From: Gammaproteobacteria bacterium
GTDB taxonomy: Bacteria > Pseudomonadota > Gammaproteobacteria > Thiohalobacterales > Thiohalobacteraceae
Direction: 5' to 3'
Assembly: GCA_018819175.1 (NCBI GenBank)
Contig: JAHJQQ010000047.1
Span: forward strand, 1 to 23,291
Length of the DNA stretch: 23,291 bases
Positions 1-7,361 of the stretch are shown here, one piece after another. The notes beneath the pieces are model-generated. The model was not told the origin of the DNA. It saw only the letters and a program-made list of their open reading frames with translations, and did not search any database. Position numbers and translations under genes: made by a program. The first letter of the stretch is position 1, and each line of letters opens with the position of its first letter.

Positions 1-158
1 CGGGAAGCGGCAGACGCCGTGTAAACTCCGCTTTTTACTCGGTGCTACACGCACCTCGCCCTTCGGGCCGGCTGGCGCCGTTCTCTCCGCTGCGCTTCGA
101 GTCACCCGGCTGCGCCTTGCATCTGCTCGCTTGATCAACTTAATCAGAGGTTCCTTAA
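1..158. mobile_element. Right part of an IS5-type MITE, cut by the window edge
   Basis: This is the 3' part of a short element whose complete relative lies at 13100-13304. The two share the core containing CTCGCCCTTCGGGCCGGCTG and the end TTAATCAGAGGTTCC. The element ends at 154 and is followed by TTAA (155-158), a 4-bp YTAR-type target site as used by IS5-group elements. It has no coding capacity. Positions 1-103 are identical to 23189-23291. I see nothing recognisable between 159 and 312. Confidence 0.75.
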
Positions 159-312
159 CGTCCACCGTCCGGCGTTTTGCAGCAAACAGCTTCGATGTAT
201 CCGTAGCCCTTCGAGACAAACCCGCACTTACGTTATCCGTGCCGGTGATTCAGTTGGACTATTGAGCATTACATGATGGCATGACATAGATATGCTCGAT
301 TTAAGAACTTCG

Positions 313-400
313 CCACCCTCTCCCCAACCCTCTCCCGCCCCGGCGGGATAGGGGGTTATCCCCTCTCCCCGCTTGCGGGGAGAGGGTTAGGGAGAGGGGC
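313..400. repeat. Pyrimidine/purine inverted repeat (CCCTCTCC type)
   Basis: Two imperfect inverted arms (about 313-336 and 380-399) built on CCCTCTCCCCAACCCTCTCC form a large hairpin around a GC-rich centre. This is a widespread type of bacterial intergenic repeat. It overlaps the 3' end of the DUF2238 gene and supplies that gene's last codons and stop. Confidence 0.7.
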
Positions 401-1024
401 GTTTGTGTCATCCCAATTGGTAATGATCAATAATTGCCGATCATGCAGACGGCCAAATAAACCTAACGCCAACAACGCCCCGAACAGCGCCCAACCCATA
501 TCCGATTGGGTATCCCAGACATAACCCTGCGTGCCGAGAAAGGCCTCCGCCGCTTCTTCACTGACGAGTGCCACCCACCATTCGATCAGTTCATAGAACG
601 CGCTGACCGCCAGGCAGAAACACACAACCAGGAAATTCCGCCATGCCGCTCCATGCACAACATGCTTGCGGATGAAAATCTCGCGTGCCACCAGTGCCGG
701 TACAAAACCCTGCGCGAAATGTCCGACTTTATCGTAATTGTTGCGGCTGAGATCGAAGTTGTCGCGCAGCCAGTCGAACAACGGCACTTCAGCATACGTG
801 TAATGCCCGCCGATCATCAGGATGATGCAGTGGATGAGAATCAGCACATAGACCAGCGGCGTAAGCGGAAAGCGTTTGCGCGTGAACACAAGGATCGGCA
901 GTGCGATCAGCGCCGGCGTGACTTCCAGAAACCAGGTGAGCCCGTCTTTCGGATTGATAGCCGACCAGATCAGCACGGCGAAAAAACCAAGCAACCAGAG
1001 CAAGGGCATGCGGTAAGTAGGCAT
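356..1024 (-). CDS. DUF2238 (YjdF-like) inner-membrane protein
   Basis: A 222-aa polytopic membrane protein with about six hydrophobic helices. The DUF2238 hallmarks are present: YDKVGHFAQGF in the middle, SAFYELIEWW, and WDTQSDMGWALFG near the C-terminus. The biochemical role of the family is not known, so only inner-membrane location is inferred. I start at ATG 1024 (MPTYRMPLLW) because residues upstream of it overlap the cupin gene and are not membrane-like. It lies 11 bp downstream of the cupin gene on the same strand, so the two are probably co-transcribed. Oddity: the last 14 residues (APLPNPLPASGERG) and the stop are encoded by an intergenic repeat, so the native C-terminus was probably shorter or different. 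Confidence 0.85.
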   Translation of the reverse strand: MPTYRMPLLWLLGFFAVLIWSAINPKDGLTWFLEVTPALIALPILVFTRKRFPLTPLVYVLILIHCIILMIGGHYTYAEVPLFDWLRDNFDLSRNNYDKVGHFAQGFVPALVAREIFIRKHVVHGAAWRNFLVVCFCLAVSAFYELIEWWVALVSEEAAEAFLGTQGYVWDTQSDMGWALFGALLALGLFGRLHDRQLLIITNWDDTNAPLPNPLPASGERG

Positions 1025-1035
1025 CGTTGATTGTG

Positions 1036-1404
1036 TCAGTCGGCTGTCTTGTTCGGGAACGAGACTTCGAGCACCAGACAACCAACATCCGTTTTGAACG
1101 GACCATGCACCTCGCCGGGCGGTCGGCTGGCATAGTGTCCGGCCTCCAGCCACAGGTCGAAGGCCTCATCGTAGAGGCGGCCGCTGACGATAAAGACCTC
1201 TTCCGGATAGGCGTGGCTGTTGCCGCCGAAGGCCGTTGTGTCCGCGCCGGGGAAAAAACGCGTCAGGCGCGTGTACTCGCCGTTATCTTCATCGATGCTG
1301 AGCGTGAGCCGCTCGGCGTTCTCTTCCATGCCTGGGACGCTTTCCCATAAACCGGTATTCGCCGGATCCAGGGTATTCCAATAAGTAGAGATTGATTTCG
1401 ACAT
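1036..1404 (-). CDS. Single-domain cupin protein (ChrR-like cupin)
   Basis: A 122-aa protein made of one cupin beta-barrel. Cupin motif 1 is visible as GGNSHAYPEEVFIVSGRL (His and Glu metal ligands, ending in Gly), and motif 2 as GHYASRPPGEVHGPF (PxG followed by His). Small cupins of this kind bind a divalent metal, and some act as ChrR-type sensor domains or small dioxygenase-like enzymes; the substrate cannot be told from sequence. No zinc-binding anti-sigma N-terminal domain is attached, so it is not a full ChrR. The start ATG 1404 has only a weak upstream GGAAC. It appears to head a two-gene unit with the DUF2238 protein. Confidence 0.8.
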   Translation of the reverse strand: MSKSISTYWNTLDPANTGLWESVPGMEENAERLTLSIDEDNGEYTRLTRFFPGADTTAFGGNSHAYPEEVFIVSGRLYDEAFDLWLEAGHYASRPPGEVHGPFKTDVGCLVLEVSFPNKTAD

Positions 1405-1476
1405 AGGTTCCGCCCGTCCGTGTCAGAAGCCCGTAGGATAGCAATCGTCTGTCGTGGACGGAACTCTCTGGTCGAT

Positions 1477-1530
1477 GTAGGGGGTAGGTTAGCGTTTCTT
1501 GCGTAACCCACCGCCCGTTGCGCAGCTAAT
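1477..1530. repeat. GTAG-GGTTAGCG repeat, partial copy
   Basis: A partial copy of the intergenic repeat family seen complete at 1799-1930: it begins at GTAGG, has TTAGCG then GCGTAACCCACC, and stops after the GTTGCGCAGC core. It is the first of several repeats that fill the gene-free stretch 1405-1924. Confidence 0.65.
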
Positions 1531-1604
1531 CAGTGTTGCGAGCGTATGGCGTATTAGGCTTGGTGCCGTAATAGGCCGGATGTTGTTTGGTGCGAAAACA
1601 TGCG

Positions 1605-1628
1605 GCGCATTACGCTGCGCTAATGCGC
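1605..1628. repeat. Short palindrome GCGCATTA...TAATGCGC
   Basis: A 24-bp inverted repeat with 8-bp perfect arms, followed by CCCTACGGG. It matches a common type of proteobacterial intergenic palindrome. It is not followed by a T-run on either strand, so I do not call it a terminator. Confidence 0.5.
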
Positions 1629-1667
1629 CCTACGGGTTTGGTAGGGCGTGGTGAGTGTAGCGAACCG

Positions 1668-1785
1668 CTAAGGTATCTCTGATTAACTACGTTTCCGTCA
1701 TCCCGGCGAATGCCGGGATCCAGACGTATCAGCACCGTGGATGCCGGCCTCCGCCGGCATGACGAATTAATCTGACATTCCCTAA
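1668..1785. mobile_element. Complete 110-bp MITE with CTAA target duplication
   Basis: The element spans 1672-1781. Its ends are GGTATCTCTGATTAA and TTAATCTGACATTCC, imperfect inverted repeats related to those of the 205-bp MITE at 13100. It is flanked by identical CTAA tetramers (1668-1671 and 1782-1785), a YTAR duplication typical of IS5-group transposition. The interior is a known type of repeat, an inverted pair around GTCATCCCGGCGAATGCCGG and CCGCCGGCATGAC. It encodes nothing. Confidence 0.75.
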
Positions 1786-1798
1786 CTACCCTTCAGTA

Positions 1799-1930
1799 AT
1801 GTAGGGTGGGTTAGCGTTTTTTGCGTAACCCACCGCCCGTTGCGCAGCAACACAACGCATTTTTAAATGAGTGCCTGGCGGCACAGCGGGTGGGTTACGA
1901 CACAAACCTCATGTCTAACCCACCCTACAT
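1799..1930. repeat. GTAGGGTGGGTTAG repeat with 16-bp perfect inverted ends
   Basis: A 132-bp element bounded by ATGTAGGGTGGGTTAG (1799-1814) and its exact reverse complement (1915-1930). Inside are GCGTAACCCACC and the core GTTGCGCAGCAACACAACGC. Related copies lie at 1477, 5679, 5853, 6024, 11621 and 12764. Its right end overlaps the last codon and stop of trmO. Confidence 0.8.
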
Positions 1931-2632
1931 AGACTCGCGCAATTCCACCACAACAGCACTATTGCCCTCCACGCGCCAGCGCAGATCGAAATCGAACAGT
2001 CGCATGCCGTAGATACGCTCGGCGGCTTCATCATCCCGATAGGCCGGGCGCGGATCGGCACTCAACACCTGCGTAATCAGTTCGCGTAACTGCGGATGCT
2101 CCAGCTCTCGCACAGCGAGCTGCGCCTCTGCCGCTGCGGTGAACTGTACGCTCAGTCGATTCCCGGGTGCGCTATCGGCAAAGCCGCCGCGCGCATCCGG
2201 CAGACTGTCGGCATAGGGCACATAGGGTTTGATATCCAGCACCGGTGTGCCGTCCAGAATATCCGCGCCCTTGATATGCAGGACCAGCTTGCCATCCTCA
2301 CGCGTGATGCCATCGAGTTCAACGACGGACATCCCGATCGGATTCGGTCGGAAGGTCGAGCGGCTCGCGAACACGCCGACACGCGCATTGCCACCCAGAC
2401 GCGGCGGGCGCACGGTCGGGTTCCAGCCCTGTGCCGCCGTCGCATGAAACACGAACAGGACCCAAATATGCGAAAACCCCGCGAGCCCTTCCAGCGCCTC
2501 TTCACGATCATACGGCGGCAACAGCTCCAGCGTTGCGCGCGCGGCCGATGCAATACCCGGTTGCCGTGGCACGCCGAACTTCTCCTTGAAAGGGGAATGG
2601 ATAGTGCCTATGGGTGAGAGAGTGATGTTCAT
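1925..2632 (-). CDS. trmO: tRNA (adenine37-N6)-methyltransferase TrmO
   Basis: TrmO (formerly TsaA/YaeB) uses S-adenosylmethionine to methylate N6 of t6A37 in tRNA-Thr, in the cytoplasm. The N-terminus shows the family signature IGTIHSPFKEKFGVPRQPG, followed by LEGFSHIW-like LEGLAGFSHIWVLFVFH and STFRPNPIGMSVVEL, then DIKPYVPYADS. From ATG 2632 the protein is 235 aa, which as I recall is the length of E. coli TrmO, so I prefer this start although it lacks a clear ribosome binding site. An upstream in-frame ATG at 2683 has a better one (AAGGTAGG) and would add 17 residues without homology. Oddity: the final Met codon and the TAG stop lie inside the inverted end of the repeat at 1799-1930. Confidence 0.93.
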   Translation of the reverse strand: MNITLSPIGTIHSPFKEKFGVPRQPGIASAARATLELLPPYDREEALEGLAGFSHIWVLFVFHATAAQGWNPTVRPPRLGGNARVGVFASRSTFRPNPIGMSVVELDGITREDGKLVLHIKGADILDGTPVLDIKPYVPYADSLPDARGGFADSAPGNRLSVQFTAAAEAQLAVRELEHPQLRELITQVLSADPRPAYRDDEAAERIYGMRLFDFDLRWRVEGNSAVVVELRESM

Positions 2633-2856
2633 CGGGAGATTGGTTTTAAGAGGTACGCTGTCGTCGTAGGATGAGGCCGGCATGATGCCTACCTTACCGG
2701 GTATCGGAGTCCCGGTACACAGGTACGAAGACTGCTCGTTGGGTAACGCGCAAAAATTGCGGTGCTTCCGCAGCGCGGCATCGACGGCCTGCTCGCGTTT
2801 CTGCGCGAGGTGTTTATTGCAGTACGGAGTTTGCCGGTGGGATAGCCGCGCCAGGT

Positions 2857-3168
2857 TCAAGTATCGTTGGGACGCAGCAAAACAACGTTGCTACGTTCCA
2901 TTTCAGTCTCCGGCACTGCGCCGCTGACATCGCTCGGAAAGATCACCCGAACACTCGTGCGACTCCGTAGGTCGACCGCCAGGCAACGTTGCCTGGCGGT
3001 ATAGCAACAGATATGGACAGCCGGATCGCCGGTTTCCTGCACCGTGCCGCCGTTCGAACGGCAGAAGCCCTGCGGCGAGAATGCCGGTTCGCTCAACACC
3101 GCTGTCGTCCACAGCATGGCTGCCACAACCATACCCATCTTCAGAGCTGAACTTGTCACGATCTTCAT
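2857..3168 (-). CDS. Small exported Cys-rich protein, unknown function
   Basis: A 103-aa protein with a clear Sec signal peptide (basic start MKIVTSSALK, hydrophobic stretch, likely cleavage after TTAVLS). The mature part holds four cysteines (FCRSNGG, HICC and QRC), suggesting two disulfides in the periplasm. I do not recognise a family. The start ATG 3168 is preceded by GGAG at a suitable distance; an upstream in-frame start would overlap the methyltransferase gene. It is the last gene of the leftward operon, 19 bp after the methyltransferase stop. Confidence 0.7.
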   Translation of the reverse strand: MKIVTSSALKMGMVVAAMLWTTAVLSEPAFSPQGFCRSNGGTVQETGDPAVHICCYTARQRCLAVDLRSRTSVRVIFPSDVSGAVPETEMERSNVVLLRPNDT

Positions 3169-3187
3169 GTTCGTGTCTCCGGCAGCG

Positions 3188-4048
3188 TTACTGCTTGGTG
3201 ACCACAACCTCCAGGTATTCGCCGGGTATCACTAGAGAATACGCGCCGCCCACGTTCAGGCGTTCGAGGAGTGCGCTGATGTCCGCGGTCAACGTCGCTT
3301 GACGGTCGGCATCCAGCGCCGCGTAGACCTTATGCGTCGGCCCGTAGAAGCTGCGGAACACTTCGATCCAGTGTGCCGGTGAGCGATAGCGGAAATTAAA
3401 GTAGCGGCGTTCACAGCGGATGTCGGCCGCGGCCCCGCCGAACAGTTCGACGATATGCGGTTCCGTACCCCATAGCATAGGCGAAGGAATGCCCGGAGGC
3501 GGGGGCGCATACGCGGCGATCACTCGGAACAGATCACCCAGAAAACCTTCCGGCGTCCAGTTCGCCAGTCCGATGCGGCCACCACTGCGGACCACGCGTA
3601 GCAACTCGCGCGCCGACTTGCCGTGATCGGGTGTGAACATCGAACCGAATGTGGACAGCAGAACATCGAACGTACCGTTTGCGAACGGTAAGGCCTCGGC
3701 ATCCGCCACCTGGAAGCGGATATCCAGGCCCTCGGCCTTGGCGCGCAGCGCAGCCTTTTCCAGCAGATGCGGCACATAGTCGGTAGAGGTCACATGCGCG
3801 AAGCGGCGTGCGGCCGCCAGCGTGGCATTGCCGTTGCCGGCGGCCACGTCCAGGACCTGTTCACCGGCGCGTATGTCGACCGCCTCCGCCAGCGATTCAC
3901 CGACGATCTGCAGTGTTGTCCCGATGACGGCGAAGTCGCCACTGGCCCAGGTGGCCTGCTGCCGTTCTTTGATGGCTCTGAAATCAATATTGGCTGTGCC
4001 CGATGTAACCGGTGTTGCCGGTTTGAGTACATGCAGTTCCGAATTCAT
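3188..4048 (-). CDS. Class I SAM-dependent methyltransferase
   Basis: A 286-aa methyltransferase of the UbiE/Methyltransf_11-25 type. Motif I is QVLDVAAGNGNATLAAA (residues about 64-80), followed by the acidic STDYVP loop, VADAEALPF and motif FDVLLSTFGSMF. The substrate is not predictable. ATG 4048 has a good ribosome binding site (AGGAGA 6-7 bp upstream). It is the second gene of a leftward operon, 51 bp after the HMA-fold gene and 19 bp before the Cys-rich exported protein. The divergent AraC regulator is the obvious candidate controller. No Cys pairs of ArsM type are seen, so arsenic methylation is not supported. Confidence 0.85.
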   Translation of the reverse strand: MNSELHVLKPATPVTSGTANIDFRAIKERQQATWASGDFAVIGTTLQIVGESLAEAVDIRAGEQVLDVAAGNGNATLAAARRFAHVTSTDYVPHLLEKAALRAKAEGLDIRFQVADAEALPFANGTFDVLLSTFGSMFTPDHGKSARELLRVVRSGGRIGLANWTPEGFLGDLFRVIAAYAPPPPGIPSPMLWGTEPHIVELFGGAAADIRCERRYFNFRYRSPAHWIEVFRSFYGPTHKVYAALDADRQATLTADISALLERLNVGGAYSLVIPGEYLEVVVTKQ

Positions 4049-4099
4049 GAGAAGTCTCCTGTATGAGTTGGGTGAGTAGACTGCGCGTATTCGCCAGGC

Positions 4100-4333
4100 T
4101 TACATGCCGATAAGTCGCGCATCGAATCCCTGACGCTGCACTGTGCCGAGGATCCGCTGTGAATCGGTCAGCCACGGGTCGTAGTCGACAAGCACCAGTC
4201 GCGACGCCCGCGAACTCACCGTCGCCCGGAGCACACCGGACATACCGCCAAGCTCGCTGACCAGCGCGTTGCCGGATTCACGACCAAGCACCTTCTGCAC
4301 ATCCACAACCAGATTGGCTTGAGTTGTTTGCAT
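4100..4333 (-). CDS. HMA-fold-like small protein lacking the CXXC motif
   Basis: A 77-aa protein whose pattern (VVDVQKVL, then helix, GVLRATVS, LVLVDYDPWLTDSQRIL, GFDARLIGM) follows the beta-alpha-beta-beta-alpha-beta order of heavy-metal-associated domains. The MXCXXC copper site is absent and the protein contains no cysteine, so it is unlikely to carry copper as Atx1 or CopZ do. ATG 4333 has a near-perfect AGGAGGT 7 bp upstream, deciding the start over ATG 4381. It heads the leftward operon with the methyltransferase and the exported protein. The fold assignment is inference from pattern only. Confidence 0.7.
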   Translation of the reverse strand: MQTTQANLVVDVQKVLGRESGNALVSELGGMSGVLRATVSSRASRLVLVDYDPWLTDSQRILGTVQRQGFDARLIGM

Positions 4334-4551
4334 GACACGTACCTCCTGTTGACGCTGATGACCTGAGTCGGCCATATTCATCCATCGACCGATGCATTCT
4401 GCAGCCTGCTTCCGGACATCATTCCCGTGTGTGTCACCGGGGTCCGATGCGATTTCATCGACTTTTCTCTGGCATCAGTAAGGGTCGACGCGACTATTGT
4501 TCCGAAAAGCACCGTTTGACGCTTCACCTGGCGTCGCCCAGACTTAACCTT

Positions 4552-4630
4552 GCGTCCGTGTTTTAAGATCGACTTGATCGCGCGTCCGGTTTTAATAACC
4601 CTGCATCCACCAAGCGGCATCCACCAGGCG
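4552..4630. promoter_or_regulatory. Direct repeats in the divergent promoter region (candidate AraC sites)
   Basis: The 307-bp space between the HMA-fold gene and the AraC gene (4334-4640) contains no gene I can support. Two repeat pairs lie next to the AraC start: GCGTCCGTGTTTTAA (4552-4566) with GCGTCCGGTTTTAA (4582-4595), and GCATCCACCAAGCG (4603-4616) directly followed by GCATCCACCAGGCG (4617-4630). AraC-family proteins usually bind direct repeats, so these are candidate operators for the divergent genes. No clear sigma-70 hexamers were picked. Confidence 0.4.
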
Positions 4631-4640
4631 ACCTTCATTG

Positions 4641-5642
4641 ATGAGACAAGACCCGCTCTCCGATCTGTTGCGCAGCGTGCGCGTACGCGGCGCGGTGTTT
4701 TATTACGTGAGCTGCCGCGACCAGTGGTCCGCCGAGGCGCCGTCGGCGGCGGAGATCGCGGAAGCGGTCATGCCCGGCTGCGAACATGTCATGGAGTACC
4801 ACATGATCGCGAAGGGCAACGGCTGGGCGGCAATCGCGGGTCAGCCGCCGGTAAGACTCGCGACCGGCGACATCGTGATATTTCCTCAAGGCGATAGCCA
4901 CATCCTGTCGAGCGCCCCGGGCCTGGCGCCGCTGCGCCGCGAACCGGATTGGGTATTCGCCACGCGCAACGAGCCGAAACCGATGCCGATCTCCTTTCAC
5001 CACGGCGTTGTCGAGGCGGGTGCGCCGATGCCCGTCGATGCCGCCGACATGGTCGCTGTGTGCGGTTTTCTCGGTTGCGATCTGCGGCCATTCAATCCGC
5101 TGATCGCGGCCCTGCCGCGGATTCTGCATCTGCCGGCGTCGCGTGCCGGTGATTGGGTCGCGCGTGTGATCGATCAGGCGGTGGTGGAATCGAATGCCAG
5201 GCGGCCGGGCGGTGACGCTGTGCTCGAACGACTCGCGGAGATGATGTTCGTCGATGCCGCGCGCCGCTATCTCGACAGCTTGCCCGAAAATGCCACGGGA
5301 TGGCTTGCGGGGCTGCGCGACCGTTTCGTCGGCAAGGCCATCGCGCTGATGCACGAACGCCCCGATCATGCCTGGTCAGTCGAAGAGCTTGCCCGCGCAG
5401 TCGGCCTGTCGCGTTCAGCGCTTCATGAACGATTTGTGCAGTACGTCGGCCATCCTCCGATGCAATACCTCGCCAACTGGCGTATTCAGATCGGCGCGCG
5501 GCTGTTGCGTGAATCGAACCGCACAGTAGCGACGATTGCGCTCGACGCCGGCTATGACTCCGAAGCGGCATTCTCGCGGGCGTTCAAACGAATGGTCGGC
5601 ATGCCGCCGGCAGCATGGCGGCGGGCGCAGAATGGCGGATAG
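4641..5642 (+). CDS. AraC-family regulator with N-terminal cupin-like sensor domain
   Basis: A 333-aa transcription factor. The N-terminal half resembles the cupin-type ligand domain of one AraC subfamily (FYYV near residue 20, EYHMIAKGNGWAAI, GDIVIFPQGDSHIL). The C-terminal 85 residues are the double helix-turn-helix: WSVEELARAVGLSRSALHERF, then YLANWRIQIGARLL and VATIALDAGYDSEAAFSRAFK. ATG 4641 follows an in-frame TTG at 4638; no strong ribosome binding site is seen. It is transcribed away from the HMA/methyltransferase operon and probably controls it and itself. Regulators of this subfamily often sit beside small oxidoreductase or methyltransferase genes, but the inducer is unknown. Confidence 0.9.
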   Translation: MRQDPLSDLLRSVRVRGAVFYYVSCRDQWSAEAPSAAEIAEAVMPGCEHVMEYHMIAKGNGWAAIAGQPPVRLATGDIVIFPQGDSHILSSAPGLAPLRREPDWVFATRNEPKPMPISFHHGVVEAGAPMPVDAADMVAVCGFLGCDLRPFNPLIAALPRILHLPASRAGDWVARVIDQAVVESNARRPGGDAVLERLAEMMFVDAARRYLDSLPENATGWLAGLRDRFVGKAIALMHERPDHAWSVEELARAVGLSRSALHERFVQYVGHPPMQYLANWRIQIGARLLRESNRTVATIALDAGYDSEAAFSRAFKRMVGMPPAAWRRAQNGG

Positions 5643-5678
5643 CAGCTCGATGACTCTTACTTACGTTCAACGTTCAAT

Positions 5679-6078
5679 GTAGGTCGGGTTAGCGCCGTTT
5701 GCGTAACCCGCCAGCGTTGCGCAGCAACACAACGCATTTTTAAGGTAGTGCCTGACGGCACGCCTGGCGGGTTACGGCGCAAACAACGCGCCTAACCCGC
5801 CCTACAGCGAATAGGGATAGGCGTTATGAACGCCCCGATACGCACGTACCCTGTAGGTCGGGTTAGCGCCGTTTGCGTAACCCGACAGCGTTGCGCAGCA
5901 AACATCGAATTTTGAAGGTGGTGCCTGACGGCCCACTTGGCGGGTTACGGCGCAGACAACGCACCTAACCCGTCCTACAGCGAATAGGGTAAGCCTATGA
6001 ACGCCCCGATATGCACGTTCACTGTAGGTCGGGTTAGCGCCGTTTGCGTAACCCGATAGCGTTGCGCAGCAACACAAC
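5679..6078. repeat. Tandem array of a 171-174 bp palindromic repeat
   Basis: This fills the gene-free stretch after the AraC gene (5643-6172). Copy 1 (5679-5805) and copy 2 (5853-5978) each run from GTAGGTCGGGTTAG to a matching inverted end CTAACCCG-CCTAC around the core GTTGCGCAGCA. Each is followed by a spacer starting GCGAATAGGG that contains ATGAACGCCCCGAT. Copy 3 starts at 6024 and breaks off near 6078. The periods are 174 and 171 bp. Apart from colour (GTCGG for GTGGG) the unit is the same family as 1799-1930. Nothing else is seen between 6079 and 6172. Confidence 0.85.
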
Positions 6079-6172
6079 TATTCCTTGAAGGCGTCCGCAT
6101 AGGGCTGATCCGCAATCGCCTTGTGCATGCACAATTGAGTTTTTACTTTGACCTCGAATACTTAGTCGCTGG

Positions 6173-7171
6173 TTAGGCGACATGAAATATCGATGTCCTG
6201 ATTTCTCCATCAATCATCTCATTTTTCCGCCAGGAACTTTCGTCATTCATGGTAATCCACCGCCGCTCCTCGGATCTATAAAACCAATCTTTGTCCTGCT
6301 GGTAATAAATCTGAATATTTGCAGCTTCCAGGATATTCAAAATCTCATTTCCATGGGCTTTGATTTCATTAAAATCAGTCGTAGCCTTTTGGCCCATTTC
6401 ACTATAAAGATTATTGAGTTCAAGTAATGCCTGATGGATCTCTGAATTCATCAATCGGGCATTGAGGCCCAGGCTTTTTGCCTCGTTAAGTAATATTGGG
6501 TATCCATGGCTTGGGTATTTTGAGTTTAGTGTTTCCGCTATTTCTATGGCTTTCTGCTTGTCATCCATATGGTAGGAAAGTATTTCTTTGCACAGCATAA
6601 TTGAAAGTGATTCCGCGCGATCAACGGCGCCAATAACCAGCGGATGAACATAGTTGAATAGATATTGATAAGGATTCTTTTTGTCATCATTTTCCTGGCG
6701 CCAAAGTTTGACCACCCTTGTCAATTCATCCAGGCTGACTGACACGCGATCATTATCCCGATCAACTGGGGATAAGTCATGAGTGAGTGAGGTGTCAACT
6801 GCCGATAGATGCGCCATTGGGCCCATATGAATTTCATCGGCGCCAAGGGCAACCATAGTGGCTGCCGATGAGCATTCCAATGGGACAAGCGCGATGAGCT
6901 CTTTGCAGTATTGTCTTAACAGGCTGACAAACCTTAAAGAAGCTTTGCCATTTCCGCCGTCGGATTTCAGAAAAAGATAGATTCTTTCGCGCGAACCGAT
7001 CTTTTCCAGTTCCTCGTACAGCGCAATCACATCATTAGCGCAAATGCTGCCTCTTGGGTTGTTCCAGTAACATATCAACGGAGCATCAAACAGTTTTTCC
7101 AATTTCATTATGAGTGACTGAGTATCCCTGAAAAGAACAGGTGGTTCTTTAATCTTGGCTTCTTCCGGCAT
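6173..7171 (-). CDS. SDH-family Clp-fold serine protease-like protein (SppA-related)
   Basis: A 332-aa protein with a Clp/crotonase-fold core as in the serine dehydrogenase proteinase (SDH/SppA-like) family. LFLKSDGGNGKASLRF matches the oxyanion-loop strand, and CSSAATMVALGADEIHMGP carries the presumed nucleophile serine (about residue 102), followed by LSAVDTSL where relatives have a GPIDPQ-like turn. No signal peptide or transmembrane helix is evident, so it is probably cytoplasmic. The C-terminal 150 residues (rich in polar helices) are not recognised. I choose ATG 7171 because AGGA lies 7 bp upstream; in-frame ATGs at 7198 and 7225 have no ribosome binding site. The gene is visibly AT-richer than its neighbours, uses codons they avoid, and stands alone, which suggests transfer. 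Its function is unknown. Confidence 0.75.
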   Translation of the reverse strand: MPEEAKIKEPPVLFRDTQSLIMKLEKLFDAPLICYWNNPRGSICANDVIALYEELEKIGSRERIYLFLKSDGGNGKASLRFVSLLRQYCKELIALVPLECSSAATMVALGADEIHMGPMAHLSAVDTSLTHDLSPVDRDNDRVSVSLDELTRVVKLWRQENDDKKNPYQYLFNYVHPLVIGAVDRAESLSIMLCKEILSYHMDDKQKAIEIAETLNSKYPSHGYPILLNEAKSLGLNARLMNSEIHQALLELNNLYSEMGQKATTDFNEIKAHGNEILNILEAANIQIYYQQDKDWFYRSEERRWITMNDESSWRKNEMIDGEIRTSIFHVA

Positions 7172-7361
7172 TATTATTCCTATATGTTGATGTTCCATGA
7201 TTTGGGATGTCTTTAGCGACACCATCGTTCATAAATTTTGCCGTTCAGCATGGCGTCCTGGCAGTAGATGTTAGCATCCTGGGCACGAAGATATCCTGAC
7301 ATCAGCTGACTCTCAATACCGGTATTATTTCGTGAACATAATAAAGGTCGGCATCTATACT

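Noticed and set aside
3823..3838. Second sigma-54-like sequence (TGGCATTGCCGTTGCC)
   Set aside because: The spacing fits, but it lies inside the methyltransferase gene on the opposite strand with no gene to drive.
3188..4048. Arsenite methyltransferase (arsM) identity for the methyltransferase
   Set aside because: The conserved cysteines of ArsM are absent and no ars genes are nearby.
4378..4638. 86-aa minus-strand open frame between the HMA-fold and AraC genes
   Set aside because: Composition is random-like and basic, it covers the likely divergent promoter region, and no ribosome binding site supports it.
5679..6078. Possible CRISPR array
   Set aside because: Units are long (171-174 bp), the spacers are nearly identical, and no cas genes are present; it is a tandem intergenic repeat.
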